NCBI GenBank assembly: GCA_050287605.1
Contig: JBNKCG010000105.1
Coordinates: forward strand, 1-64,000
DNA: 64,000 nucleotides
From: QQUJ01 sp050287605
Lineage (GTDB): Bacteria; Pseudomonadota; Gammaproteobacteria; QQUJ01
Direction of reading: 5' to 3'
Shown here: positions 53,589 through 62,029 of the stretch, piece after piece
How the letters are laid out: each line of letters begins with the position of its first letter
Numbering within the stretch: position 1 is the first letter of the stretch
Notes under the pieces: model-generated
Told to the model about the DNA's origin: nothing
The model's input: only the letters and a program-made list of their open reading frames with translations
Databases searched by the model: none
Translations under genes and position numbers: made by a program

Positions 53589-54839
53589 ATGGAATACGAA
53601 GTCGCGCTCCTGACGCTGGCGGGTGTGTTCGGCCTGTTCATGGCCTGGGGAATCGGTGCCAACGATGTGGCCAATGCCATGGGCACCTCGGTGGGCTCCA
53701 AGGCGGTCACCATCAAGCAGGCGGTCATCATCGCCGCGATCTTCGAGTTCAGCGGGGCGTTCCTCGCGGGCGGGCAGGTCACCGCCACCATCCGCAAGGG
53801 CATCGTCGATGCGGCGCTGTTCGTCGACCAGCCCGAACTGCTGGTCTACGGCATGCTGGCCGCCCTGCTGGCGGCGGGCATCTGGCTGCTGGTAGCGACG
53901 CACTTCGGCTGGCCGGTCTCGACCACGCACTCCATCGTCGGCGCCGTGGTCGGCTTCGCTGCGGTGGGCGTGGGTGTGGAAGCGGTCAAATGGGGCAAGA
54001 TCGTCTCCATCGTCTTGAGCTGGGTGGTCTCGCCACTGATGGCAGGCACCATCGCTTTTCTGATCTTCACCAGCGTACAGCGCCTGATCCTGGAGACCGA
54101 AAACCCACTGCGCAACGCCCGCCGTTACGTGCCGGTCTACATCTTCATCGTCGGCTTCATCATCGCGCTGGTGACGTTGCTCAAAGGCCTCAAACACATC
54201 GGGCTGCATCTCAGCAGTGGAGAGTCTTATGCGCTGGCGGCCGCGGTGGGCGTCTTGGTGACCATCGCCGGCATCGTGGCCATCGGCCGGTTGAGTATCG
54301 ATCCCAACGCCGATCGCGAATTCCATTTCACCAACGTCGAGCGAGTCTTTGGCGTACTGATGGTCGTCACCGCCTGCGCCATGGCGTTTGCCCACGGCTC
54401 CAATGATGTCGCCAACGCCATCGGCCCGGTGGCTGCGGTTGTCAGCGTGGTGCAGAGCGGCGAAGTGGGTTCCAAAGCCGTACTCAGCACCTGGATACTG
54501 CTGTTGGGCGGAGGTGGAATCGTGCTGGGACTGATCACCTACGGCCAGCGCGTGATCGCCACGGTAGGCAGTGGCATCACCGACCTGACGCCCAGTCGCG
54601 GGTTCGCCGCCACGCTGGCGGCGGCCGTCACGGTCGTGATGGCGTCGGGAACCGGTCTGCCGATCTCCACCACCCACACGCTGGTGGGCGGGGTACTTGG
54701 GGTGGGCATCGCACGCGGCATCGGCGCGCTCAACATGCGCATCGTGCGCATGATCTTCATGTCGTGGATCGTAACGCTACCCGCCGGCGCGATTCTGGCG
54801 GTGATCTTTTTCTACGTGCTGAAGGGGATCTTCGGCTAG
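53589..54839 (+). CDS. pit: Low-affinity inorganic phosphate transporter, Pit family
   Basis: Imports metal-phosphate in symport with protons across the inner membrane. It is 416 aa and polytopic, with the duplicated PD001131 signature: GANDVANAMGTSVGSKAV in the first half and GSNDVANAIGPVAAV in the second, each followed by a TTH motif (VSTTHSIVGAVVG and ISTTHTLVGGVLG). Its stop overlaps the convergent phoR stop by four bases. Confidence 0.94.
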   Translation: MEYEVALLTLAGVFGLFMAWGIGANDVANAMGTSVGSKAVTIKQAVIIAAIFEFSGAFLAGGQVTATIRKGIVDAALFVDQPELLVYGMLAALLAAGIWLLVATHFGWPVSTTHSIVGAVVGFAAVGVGVEAVKWGKIVSIVLSWVVSPLMAGTIAFLIFTSVQRLILETENPLRNARRYVPVYIFIVGFIIALVTLLKGLKHIGLHLSSGESYALAAAVGVLVTIAGIVAIGRLSIDPNADREFHFTNVERVFGVLMVVTACAMAFAHGSNDVANAIGPVAAVVSVVQSGEVGSKAVLSTWILLLGGGGIVLGLITYGQRVIATVGSGITDLTPSRGFAATLAAAVTVVMASGTGLPISTTHTLVGGVLGVGIARGIGALNMRIVRMIFMSWIVTLPAGAILAVIFFYVLKGIFG

Positions 54840-56146
54840 GCGGTTTTCGAGGCCGCCGGGCGGGTCTCTTTTTGTGTCAGTGGAAAGCGGCAGCGGAACA
54901 CGCTGCCCTTGCCCGGCGTACTCTCGACTTCCAGGCGGCCCTTGTGCCGCTCCAGCACGTGCTTGACGATGGCCAACCCGAGGCCGGTACCGCCGGTGTT
55001 GCGCGAGCGGCTATCCTCGACCCGGTAAAAGCGCTCGGTGAGCCGCGGCAGATGCTGCGGTTCGATACCCACTCCCGTGTCGCTCACCTCGTAGCACAGA
55101 CCTTGATCGTCGGCGAACCAGCGGATGGTGATCTCACCGCCCGCTGGGGTGTAATTGACGGCGTTGTTGACCAGATTGCCGAAGGCGCTGCGCAGCTCGT
55201 TGGCGACGCCCAGCAGCCACAAGTCGTTGTCGGCGACCAATGCAACGGTGTGGTTGCCGCCGCTCATCAACAGCGCGTCCTCGCGGATTTCGCGCAGAAT
55301 CTCGGGAACCGCGACGGGCTCGACGCTGGAGGTCTCGCCGTCGGTCTCCAGCCGCGACAGCAGCAGCAGATCTTCCAACAGACGCTCCATGCGCCGCGAT
55401 TGCTGCTCCATCACCTTAAACAGCGCCTTGCGCCGCTCGGCCGAAAGGTTGTCGGCTTCGGCAAGCGTTTCGAGGTAGCCGCGGATGACGGTAAGCGGCG
55501 TGCGCAGTTCGTGCGAGACATTGGCGACGAAATCGCGGCGCACCCGCTCCAGGCGGTACAGCTGGCTGACGTCGCGCATCACCAGCAGGCGCTGATTGCG
55601 TCCGTAGCGCACAATGCGCAGGTTGAGGATGAGATTGTTGTCCAAGGGCGAGGGGATCTCGACCGCATCAGCCTCCAACTCGCCGGCGAAGTACTTCATG
55701 AACTTGGGATGGCGCAGCAGATTATCGATGCGCAATCCGATGTCTCGCGGCGAACGTAGCTGTAACAGGTTGCGGGCGGCATCGTTCCACCACTGGATCT
55801 CGCCGTTGGGCCCGAGGACCAATCCCGCATCGGGCATTGCGGCGGTGGACTCCTGAAACGCGTGCAGGATCTTCTTCATGCGCCGCTTGCGCTTGCGGTT
55901 GCTCTGCTGCAGGCGGTGAATCTTGGAAAATACGTCCCCCCACAACCCCCACGCCTCGGGCGGAGCGCCCTTGCGCCCGCCGGCCAACCACTGATCGAGG
56001 CGGCGCAGATTGGCGAGGTGCCAAACGATGTAGCCGATCAGCCCCAACAGCAGGCCCAGCAGGAGGTGCTGGATGACCACGCCAAACAGCAGCGACAGGA
56101 TCACCAGCCCCGCAATACGCCACAGCTCTCCCAGCCAGACTTGCAA
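54836..56146 (-). CDS. phoR: Phosphate regulon sensor histidine kinase PhoR
   Basis: Membrane-bound kinase/phosphatase for PhoB. It is 436 aa: two membrane helices in the first 45 residues, a basic linker, a PAS domain at about 100-190, the H-box FVANVSHELRTPLTV with His212, and the ATPase N, G1 and G2 boxes (NLVNNAVNYTP, DTGVGI, GTGLGLAIVKH). The start is TTG 56146, giving an N-terminus that fits PhoR, eight bases after the phoB stop. Confidence 0.95.
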   Translation of the reverse strand: MQVWLGELWRIAGLVILSLLFGVVIQHLLLGLLLGLIGYIVWHLANLRRLDQWLAGGRKGAPPEAWGLWGDVFSKIHRLQQSNRKRKRRMKKILHAFQESTAAMPDAGLVLGPNGEIQWWNDAARNLLQLRSPRDIGLRIDNLLRHPKFMKYFAGELEADAVEIPSPLDNNLILNLRIVRYGRNQRLLVMRDVSQLYRLERVRRDFVANVSHELRTPLTVIRGYLETLAEADNLSAERRKALFKVMEQQSRRMERLLEDLLLLSRLETDGETSSVEPVAVPEILREIREDALLMSGGNHTVALVADNDLWLLGVANELRSAFGNLVNNAVNYTPAGGEITIRWFADDQGLCYEVSDTGVGIEPQHLPRLTERFYRVEDSRSRNTGGTGLGLAIVKHVLERHKGRLEVESTPGKGSVFRCRFPLTQKETRPAASKTA

Positions 56147-56153
56147 CTTGTCG

Positions 56154-56843
56154 CTAGCCTCGGTCCGAGAAGCGGTAACCCGCTCCCCTTACGGTTTGAA
56201 TGAGTTTGTCGTGCCCGCCCGGCGTCAACGCCTTGCGCAGACGGCGGATGTGCACATCGACGGTGCGCTCTTCCACGTACACCCCGCTGCCCCACACCCG
56301 GTCGAGCAGCTGCGAACGGCTGAACACGCGGTCGGGATGACGCATAAAGAAGTGTAACAGGCGGTATTCGGTGGGGCCGAGCTCCACGGGGTCGGTACGC
56401 GAAGTCACGCGGTGGCTGACCGGGTCAAGACGCAGCCCCTCCGCCTCCAACGCCTCGCCGTTGGGCGCCGCCTGAACGCGGCGCAGCACGGCGCGGATGC
56501 GCGCCAGCATCTCCTTGGGCGAAAACGGCTTGGTAATGTAATCGTCGGCACCGGCATCCAGTCCGCGAATCTTGTCGTGCTCGTCGACGCGCGCCGTAAG
56601 CATGATCACCGGGATTTCGCGGGTGAGCTCTTCGCGCCGCAGACGCCGCGCGAACTCCACCCCGCTCACACCGGGTAGCATCCAATCGAGCAGGATCAGA
56701 TCGGGGAGCTGATCGTTGACCTTGGCCCACGCCACGGCGGCATCGGCGGCCTCCTCCACTTCCAGCCCCGCCTGCTCCAAGGCCAGCGCCGTCATGGCGC
56801 GGATGGCGTCTTCGTCTTCGACAATCAGGATACGGGTGGTCAC
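56154..56843 (-). CDS. phoB: Phosphate regulon response regulator PhoB
   Basis: OmpR-type activator that binds Pho boxes. It is 229 aa: receiver domain with acidic pocket VEDED, phosphoacceptor Asp53 (LLDWMLPG) and Lys in TKPFSP; winged-HTH output domain ending YVEERTVDVHIRRLRKAL and TVRGAGYRF. GTG 56843 has GGGGG six bases upstream; TTG 56849 is two codons earlier. It is co-transcribed with phoR from a promoter that carries a Pho box. Confidence 0.96.
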   Translation of the reverse strand: MTTRILIVEDEDAIRAMTALALEQAGLEVEEAADAAVAWAKVNDQLPDLILLDWMLPGVSGVEFARRLRREELTREIPVIMLTARVDEHDKIRGLDAGADDYITKPFSPKEMLARIRAVLRRVQAAPNGEALEAEGLRLDPVSHRVTSRTDPVELGPTEYRLLHFFMRHPDRVFSRSQLLDRVWGSGVYVEERTVDVHIRRLRKALTPGGHDKLIQTVRGAGYRFSDRG

Positions 56844-56877
56844 CAACAACCCCCACTCTCAGCTTCGTTGCGCGCGG

Positions 56878-56911
56878 ATTACAGCAGGGAAATATGACAG
56901 CGGGATGACAA
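56878..56911 (-). promoter_or_regulatory. Pho box promoter of phoBR
   Basis: Minus strand: TTGTCAT-cccg-CTGTCAT at 56911-56894, thirteen of fourteen to consensus. Ten bases further comes TGTAAT (56883-56878), five of six to a -10 box. Spacing and sequence are textbook for a PhoB-activated promoter, so phoBR is autoregulated. Confidence 0.9.
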
Positions 56912-56939
56912 CAGGATTGCAAGCCTGGCTTGGCGGCGG

Positions 56940-57731
56940 CTACGAAGCGTCGCCTTCATCCGGCTCGCCGTCCGTATCGGGTTGCGCCTTGGGCTCGTAG
57001 AAGCGGGCGAAAAACACCCCCAGCTCGAATAGCATCCACATGGGAAGCGCAAGCAGCGTCTGGGAGATGACGTCGGGGGGCGTCAGCAACATCCCTACCA
57101 CGAACGCCGCAACGATGATGTAGGGGCGTTTGGCGACCAGGCTGGCGCGCGTCGCAACGCCGGTCCACACCAGGACGATGGTGGCGATGGGCACCTCGAA
57201 GGCAACGCCGAAGGCGAAAAAGATGGTGAGCACGAAATCCAGGTAGCGGTTGATGTCGGTCATCATCTCGACACCCACCGGAGCAACGCTGGTCATAAAG
57301 GCGAACACCAGCGGGAACACCACGTAGTAGGCGAACGAAACGCCCAGGTAGAACAGCAGCGAGCTGGTGAACAGCAGCGGCATAATCAGGCGCCGTTCGT
57401 GGCGATAGAGCCCCGGCGCCACAAAGGCCCACACCTGGTACAGAATCCACGGCATGGCGATGAAGATCGCTCCCACCATGGCCAGTTTGAACGGGGTGAG
57501 GAACGGGGTCGCCACGTCGATGGCGATCATGGTGCTGCCCTCGGGAAGATGCTTGAGCAGCGGCCCCGCCATGAAGGTGTAGATGTCGTTGGCGAAGGGG
57601 TAGACGCCGATAAAGATGACGAACACACCAACCAGCGCCCGCAGCAGACGATCGCGCAACTCCACCAGGTGGGAAAGAAACGGCTGCTCCAGATCCGGGG
57701 ATTCGTCCGGCGGTGTGGTGTTGGCGCTCAT
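56940..57731 (-). CDS. tatC: Sec-independent protein translocase TatC
   Basis: Twin-arginine signal receptor of the Tat translocon, with six membrane helices in 263 aa. Conserved elements are FLSHLVELRDRLLRA near the N-terminus, FAYYVVFPLVFAF and YIIVAAFVVGMLLTPPD. Its start overlaps the tatB stop by four bases. It ends the his-tat run. Confidence 0.96.
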   Translation of the reverse strand: MSANTTPPDESPDLEQPFLSHLVELRDRLLRALVGVFVIFIGVYPFANDIYTFMAGPLLKHLPEGSTMIAIDVATPFLTPFKLAMVGAIFIAMPWILYQVWAFVAPGLYRHERRLIMPLLFTSSLLFYLGVSFAYYVVFPLVFAFMTSVAPVGVEMMTDINRYLDFVLTIFFAFGVAFEVPIATIVLVWTGVATRASLVAKRPYIIVAAFVVGMLLTPPDVISQTLLALPMWMLFELGVFFARFYEPKAQPDTDGEPDEGDAS

Positions 57732-58093
57732 TCAGTCGATTCGGACGAGGGTTTGGACTTGGCGGGCACTTCCGGGTCTTGGGCCGGCGCCTGATCCGCT
57801 TTGGCATCCGCTTTGGTATCCGGCGTTTCGTCGCCGTCGAAACGGATGGGGGTATTGATCTCCTCGGTGAGCTCGTCGAGCTCGGGCATGGCGGCACGCT
57901 TTTCCATCATCGCTTTGAGCTCTTCGGCCTTGAGCTCGCGGTCGATGTCCGCCTTGACCGAGGCGAGCATCTGGCGTGCCTTACCCATCCACAACCCCGC
58001 CGTGCGCGCGGCACGCGGCAGGCGCTCGGGACCGAGCACGATCAACGCCACCACGAAGATGAGGGAGAGTTCCCAGAAACCGACATCGAACAT
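57728..58093 (-). CDS. tatB: Sec-independent protein translocase TatB
   Basis: Partner of TatC in recognising twin-arginine substrates. It is 121 aa: an N-terminal membrane helix (MFDVGFWELSLIFVVALIVLGPERLP) seen here as FWELSLIFVVALIVLGPERL, an amphipathic helix to about residue 60 and a disordered acidic/alanine-rich tail. It is coupled to tatC by ATGA overlap. Confidence 0.95.
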   Translation of the reverse strand: MFDVGFWELSLIFVVALIVLGPERLPRAARTAGLWMGKARQMLASVKADIDRELKAEELKAMMEKRAAMPELDELTEEINTPIRFDGDETPDTKADAKADQAPAQDPEVPAKSKPSSESTE

Positions 58094-58152
58094 CGCAGGC
58101 TATTCCGCAGCACATGCCGCGGCACAGAGCCGCAGCACGATCGGATCAATGA

Positions 58153-58410
58153 TCAGGCGCTATTCTTGTCCTTGGACGCCGCATCCTCCTTGGATACCAC
58201 TTCCCCCTCTATGGCATCTCCGGACTGATCCAGCTTTTCCGGTTCCGCGTCTTTTTGCGCCGCGGCGTCCTCGCCGTCTTTCACGGCTTTGCGGAAACTC
58301 TTGATCGAGGCGCCCAGATCACCGCCCAGATTGCGCAGCTTCTTGGTGCCGAAGAGCAACAGCACGATGACCAGGATGATGAGCAACTGCCAGATACTGA
58401 TGCCACCCAT
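58153..58410 (-). CDS. tatA: Sec-independent protein translocase TatA
   Basis: Forms the Tat pore oligomer. It is 85 aa: one membrane helix (IWQLLIILVIVLLLFGTKKL), the FGTKKLRNLGGDLGASIKSF amphipathic helix, and a charged, disordered tail. ATG 58410 gives MGGISIWQLL; the longer frame extends upstream without family support. It starts 118 bp after hisE, and an AT-rich stretch there could hold a separate promoter. Confidence 0.96.
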   Translation of the reverse strand: MGGISIWQLLIILVIVLLLFGTKKLRNLGGDLGASIKSFRKAVKDGEDAAAQKDAEPEKLDQSGDAIEGEVVSKEDAASKDKNSA

Positions 58411-58528
58411 TGAGACTTCTCCACGCTGTAAAATCTGAAACCCCTGCCGGGTCCGTCCATCGCGAACCACGACCCTCTTTATTAATAATTAGTAATTCCG
58501 CAACCGCAACGGCAACTCCGACGCGGTG

Positions 58529-58858
58529 TCAGCCGCGGGTCTCGGTGCCGCGCTGGGACTTCTCCTCCAGCCCCGACAAGCCGAAGCGGCGCTCCAACTC
58601 GGCAAGCACCTCCGCCGGTCCTACGCCCAGTTGGGCAAGCATCACCAAGCTATGAAACCATAAATCGGCGGTTTCATAAACGACGGCGGCGCGATCACCA
58701 TCCTTGGCGGCCATGATCGTCTCGGTGGCCTCCTCACCGATCTTCTTGAGAATGGCATCGAGACCCTTGGCGTACAGGCCCGCGACGTAGGAGCTCTCGG
58801 GGTCCGCCCCCTTGCGTTGCTCCAGAACATCAGCCAATTGTGTCAGCACATCGGACAT
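58529..58858 (-). CDS. hisE: Phosphoribosyl-ATP pyrophosphatase
   Basis: Second step of histidine synthesis: removes pyrophosphate from PR-ATP. It is 109 aa and all helical (MazG-like), with the metal-binding KIGEEATETIMAAKDGD helix and ETADLWFHSLVML. It is a stand-alone HisE, not fused to HisI, and follows hisF by 22 bp. Confidence 0.94.
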   Translation of the reverse strand: MSDVLTQLADVLEQRKGADPESSYVAGLYAKGLDAILKKIGEEATETIMAAKDGDRAAVVYETADLWFHSLVMLAQLGVGPAEVLAELERRFGLSGLEEKSQRGTETRG

Positions 58859-58880
58859 TGGACATCACCCGCCGGCACGG

Positions 58881-59651
58881 CTACAGCCGCACCTGTATTC
58901 CGGAGGCCGCCATGTGGTGCTTGGCCTGCTCCACGGTGTACTCGGCGAAGTGGAAGATACTGGCGGCCAAAACCGCGTCGGCATGACCTTCCAGGACACC
59001 GTCCACCAGATGGTCCAGATTGCCGACACCCCCAGAGGCGATCACCGGGATCTCCACCGCGTCGCTGATGGCACGCGTCAGCGGCAGATCGAAACCGATC
59101 TTGGTGCCATCGCGATCCATGCTGGTGACCAGCAGCTCACCCGCGCCATACTCGGCCATGCGCTGAGCCCACTCCACCGCGTCGATCCCGGTCGGCTTGC
59201 GCCCACCGTGGGTGAAGATTTCCCAACGCGGCTGGGCTCCCTCGTCCACCTGTTTGGCGTCGATGGCGACCACGATGCATTGCGACCCGAAGCGTTCGGC
59301 CGCCTCTTTGACAAAGCCAGGATTGAACACGGCAGCGGTATTGATGGTCACCTTGTCGGCCCCGGCGTTGAGCAGGCGGCGAATGTCTTCGGCGGTGCGA
59401 ATCCCACCGCCCACCGTTAATGGAATGAACACCTCGCCCGCCACCTGTTCCACCACGTGCACCATGGTCTCGCGCTCGTCGGAACTGGCGGTGATATCGA
59501 GAAAAGTGATCTCGTCGGCCCCTTCGGCATCGTAGCGCCGCGCGATCTCCACCGGATCACCGGCATCGCGGATCTCGACGAATTTGACGCCTTTGACCAC
59601 GCGGCCGGCGTCGACATCGAGACAGGGAATGATGCGTTTTGCTAGGGCCAT
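58881..59651 (-). CDS. hisF: Imidazole glycerol phosphate synthase, cyclase subunit HisF
   Basis: Uses ammonia delivered by HisH to close the imidazole ring, giving IGP and AICAR. It is 256 aa, a TIM barrel with the catalytic Asp of CLDVDAGRVVKGVKF near residue 11 and the second catalytic Asp in TSMDRDGTKIGFD near 130. The half-barrel repeat is seen in VIASGGVGNLDH. It lies 38 bp after hisA. Confidence 0.96.
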   Translation of the reverse strand: MALAKRIIPCLDVDAGRVVKGVKFVEIRDAGDPVEIARRYDAEGADEITFLDITASSDERETMVHVVEQVAGEVFIPLTVGGGIRTAEDIRRLLNAGADKVTINTAAVFNPGFVKEAAERFGSQCIVVAIDAKQVDEGAQPRWEIFTHGGRKPTGIDAVEWAQRMAEYGAGELLVTSMDRDGTKIGFDLPLTRAISDAVEIPVIASGGVGNLDHLVDGVLEGHADAVLAASIFHFAEYTVEQAKHHMAASGIQVRL

Positions 59652-59689
59652 GATCCACTCAAGGGGTTAGGAGAGCGATGCGACGGCGG

Positions 59690-60430
59690 CTACTCGCCGC
59701 ACAAGTCGTCGGCGAGGCGCTGGGCTTCGGCCAATTCCAGCCTGCCTTCGTACAGCGCGCGACCGGTGATAGCGCCCATCACGCCCTCATCCGACACCGC
59801 GCACAGCGCACGGATGTCTTCCAGGTTGGTAATCCCACCGGAGGCGATCACCGGGATGCGCACCGAACGGGCCAGCTCCACCGTGGAGTCGACGTTGACG
59901 CCACTCATCATGCCGTCACGACTGATATCGGTGTAGACGATGGCCGACACGCCCTCCTGCTCGAAGTGCTGCGCCAAATCCAGCAGGTCATGCTTGGAAA
60001 GCTTCGACCAACCGTCTACCGCCAGTTTGCCGTCCTTGGCATCGAGCCCGACGATGATGTGGCCGGGAAACTCCACGCAGGCATCGGAGATGAAGTGCGG
60101 GGTACTCACCGCCTTGGTGCCGATGATGACGTAATCGACCCCGGCGTCGAGATAGGCCTGGATGGTGTCCTCGTCGCGGATCCCGCCGCCCACCTGGATG
60201 GGAAGATCGGGATGGCGTTCCGTGATGCGGTGGATCACCTCGGCGTTAAGCGGCTTGCCGGCGAACGCGCCGTCCAGATCCACCACGTGCAGGCGCCGCG
60301 CACCGGCCTCCACCCAACGGTCTGCCACGGCGAGCGGATCGTCGGCAAACACCGTTTCATCTTCCATGCGACCCTGGCGCAGCCGCACGCACTTGCCACC
60401 TTTCAGGTCTATGGCGGGTATGATGAGCAT
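59690..60430 (-). CDS. hisA: ProFAR isomerase HisA
   Basis: Converts ProFAR to PRFAR by Amadori rearrangement. It is 246 aa, a TIM barrel related to HisF: the catalytic Asp of IPAIDLKGGKCVRLRQG lies at about residue 8 and the acid/base Asp of YTDISRDGMMSG near 130. ATG 60430 gives the family start MLIIPAIDLK. It is 11 bp after hisH. Confidence 0.96.
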   Translation of the reverse strand: MLIIPAIDLKGGKCVRLRQGRMEDETVFADDPLAVADRWVEAGARRLHVVDLDGAFAGKPLNAEVIHRITERHPDLPIQVGGGIRDEDTIQAYLDAGVDYVIIGTKAVSTPHFISDACVEFPGHIIVGLDAKDGKLAVDGWSKLSKHDLLDLAQHFEQEGVSAIVYTDISRDGMMSGVNVDSTVELARSVRIPVIASGGITNLEDIRALCAVSDEGVMGAITGRALYEGRLELAEAQRLADDLCGE

Positions 60431-60441
60431 GGTTATTCCCT

Positions 60442-61092
60442 CTATGTCCTTCCGTCCCAACGCAGGAAATTGGTCAGCAACTGCAGCCCCGCCCGCTGGC
60501 TCTTCTCGGGATGAAACTGCACCGCAAAGACATTGCCGCCCGCCAGCACCGAGGGGTAACGGCGAGTGTAGTCGGTGGTCCCCGCAATCAGTGACTGGTC
60601 ATCGGGGTCCACGTAATAGCTGTGCACGAAATAAAACCAGCTCTGATCTGCAATTGCATCCCACAACGGATGAGAGCGTGACTGGTGCACGGTATTCCAC
60701 CCCATCTGCGGAATCTTGAGCCGTTCGCCGCTGGCGGGATCGCGGTGGCCGCGGCCGAAATAGCGTACCTCGCCGGGGTAGAGCCCTAAGCAGGCGGTAC
60801 CACCGCCCTCCTCGCTGCGCGCCAGCAGCACCTGCAATCCCATGCAGACGCCGAAAAACGGCTTGCAGCGCGCCGCCTCGGCGATCACCGGCGCCAGACG
60901 CAGCGAAGTGATCTCGTGCATACAATCGCGCGCGGCACCCTGCCCGGGGAAGACAACCCGATCGGCATCGAGTATAGCCTCGGCTTCATTGGTGACGACC
61001 ACGCGCATGCCGTCGGGACGCACGTGCTCGAGCGCCTTCGCCATGGAGTGCAGGTTACCCATGCCGTAGTCGATGACCGCAACGGTGCTCAT
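60442..61092 (-). CDS. hisH: Imidazole glycerol phosphate synthase, glutaminase subunit HisH
   Basis: Class I glutamine amidotransferase supplying ammonia to HisF. It is 216 aa with nucleophile Cys83 in FFGVCMGLQVL and the His/Glu pair in FAVQFHPEKSQ near residue 195. It lies 66 bp after hisB. Confidence 0.96.
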   Translation of the reverse strand: MSTVAVIDYGMGNLHSMAKALEHVRPDGMRVVVTNEAEAILDADRVVFPGQGAARDCMHEITSLRLAPVIAEAARCKPFFGVCMGLQVLLARSEEGGGTACLGLYPGEVRYFGRGHRDPASGERLKIPQMGWNTVHQSRSHPLWDAIADQSWFYFVHSYYVDPDDQSLIAGTTDYTRRYPSVLAGGNVFAVQFHPEKSQRAGLQLLTNFLRWDGRT

Positions 61093-61158
61093 TCGGGTGT
61101 TTCCACTCGCTGATGATTGGTCAGGCAGAACGGATCGGAACGATGCGCATGACCTTGG

Positions 61159-61776
61159 TTAGAGGCTGCCCTTGGTGGACGGCAGCCGTCCGGCCATGCG
61201 CGCATCGACCTCCACCGCCATGCGTAGCGCCCGTCCAAACGCCTTAAACACCGTCTCAGCGATATGGTGGCTGTTGGCCCCGGTCAGATTGTCGACGTGC
61301 AGGGTCACCGCCGCGTGATTGACGAAGCCCTGGAAGAATTCGTGGAACAGATCCGTCTCGAACTCGCCGATGCGCGCGCGCGGAAACCGCGCGTTGAAGC
61401 AGAGCCCGGGGCGTCCCGAGAGATCGATGACCACCCGGCTCAACGCCTCATCCAACGGCACATAGGCGTGGCCGTAGCGGCGCAGACCTTTTTTGTCGCC
61501 CACCGCCTGCGCCAACGCCTGGCCCAGCGTGATCCCGATATCCTCCACTGTGTGGTGGCCATCGATGTGCAGGTCGCCGCGAGCTGCGATCTTGATGTCG
61601 AGCAACCCGTGACGTGCCACCTGATCGAGCATGTGATCCAGAAACGGCAATCCGGTCTCCAGCTCACTCTGACCGGTACCGTCCAGATCGAGCTGCACCA
61701 GGATCTGCGTCTCCAGGGTATCGCGCCGAACTTCGGCCCGGCGGGCCGAACTACCTGCGGGAGTTATCGCTTCCAC
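61159..61776 (-). CDS. hisB: Imidazoleglycerol-phosphate dehydratase
   Basis: Sixth step of histidine synthesis; a Mn2+-dependent dehydratase. It is 205 aa and the monofunctional type without the histidinol-phosphatase domain of E. coli HisB. The metal motifs are FLDHMLDQVARHG, HHTVEDIGI and the C-terminal SHHIAETVFKAFGRAL. The start is GTG 61776. It is first in the hisBHAFE-tatABC run. Confidence 0.95.
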   Translation of the reverse strand: MEAITPAGSSARRAEVRRDTLETQILVQLDLDGTGQSELETGLPFLDHMLDQVARHGLLDIKIAARGDLHIDGHHTVEDIGITLGQALAQAVGDKKGLRRYGHAYVPLDEALSRVVIDLSGRPGLCFNARFPRARIGEFETDLFHEFFQGFVNHAAVTLHVDNLTGANSHHIAETVFKAFGRALRMAVEVDARMAGRLPSTKGSL

Positions 61777-61959
61777 AACGGGGACTCTAGTTGAAGGAAA
61801 ATTCTTGTCGGGAAGGTCCGAAAGCGCCGGTTACCGTCAGTGCGCCCCCAAACCAAGGGGATTTATCATAATAGGCGAATGGAATCAGGTCTATAGCTCT
61901 ACGCAGGCGCCGCCAGCGGGCGCAACCCCCCTGGGCATCAGTCTACCCCGCTCTGCAGA

Positions 61960-61973
61960 TTGATCTATATCAA
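61960..61973. promoter_or_regulatory. FNR box upstream of fnr
   Basis: TTGAT-ctat-ATCAA is a perfect match to the FNR/ANR/CRP-Fnr-type consensus. It lies 57 bp before the chosen fnr start, so it may overlap the promoter and act as an autoregulatory site. Confidence 0.85.
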
Positions 61974-62029
61974 AAAATCTGGTGCAATGCGTCATCGGCC
62001 ACGATCCGAAGAAAGGCGGGAGTAGAACC

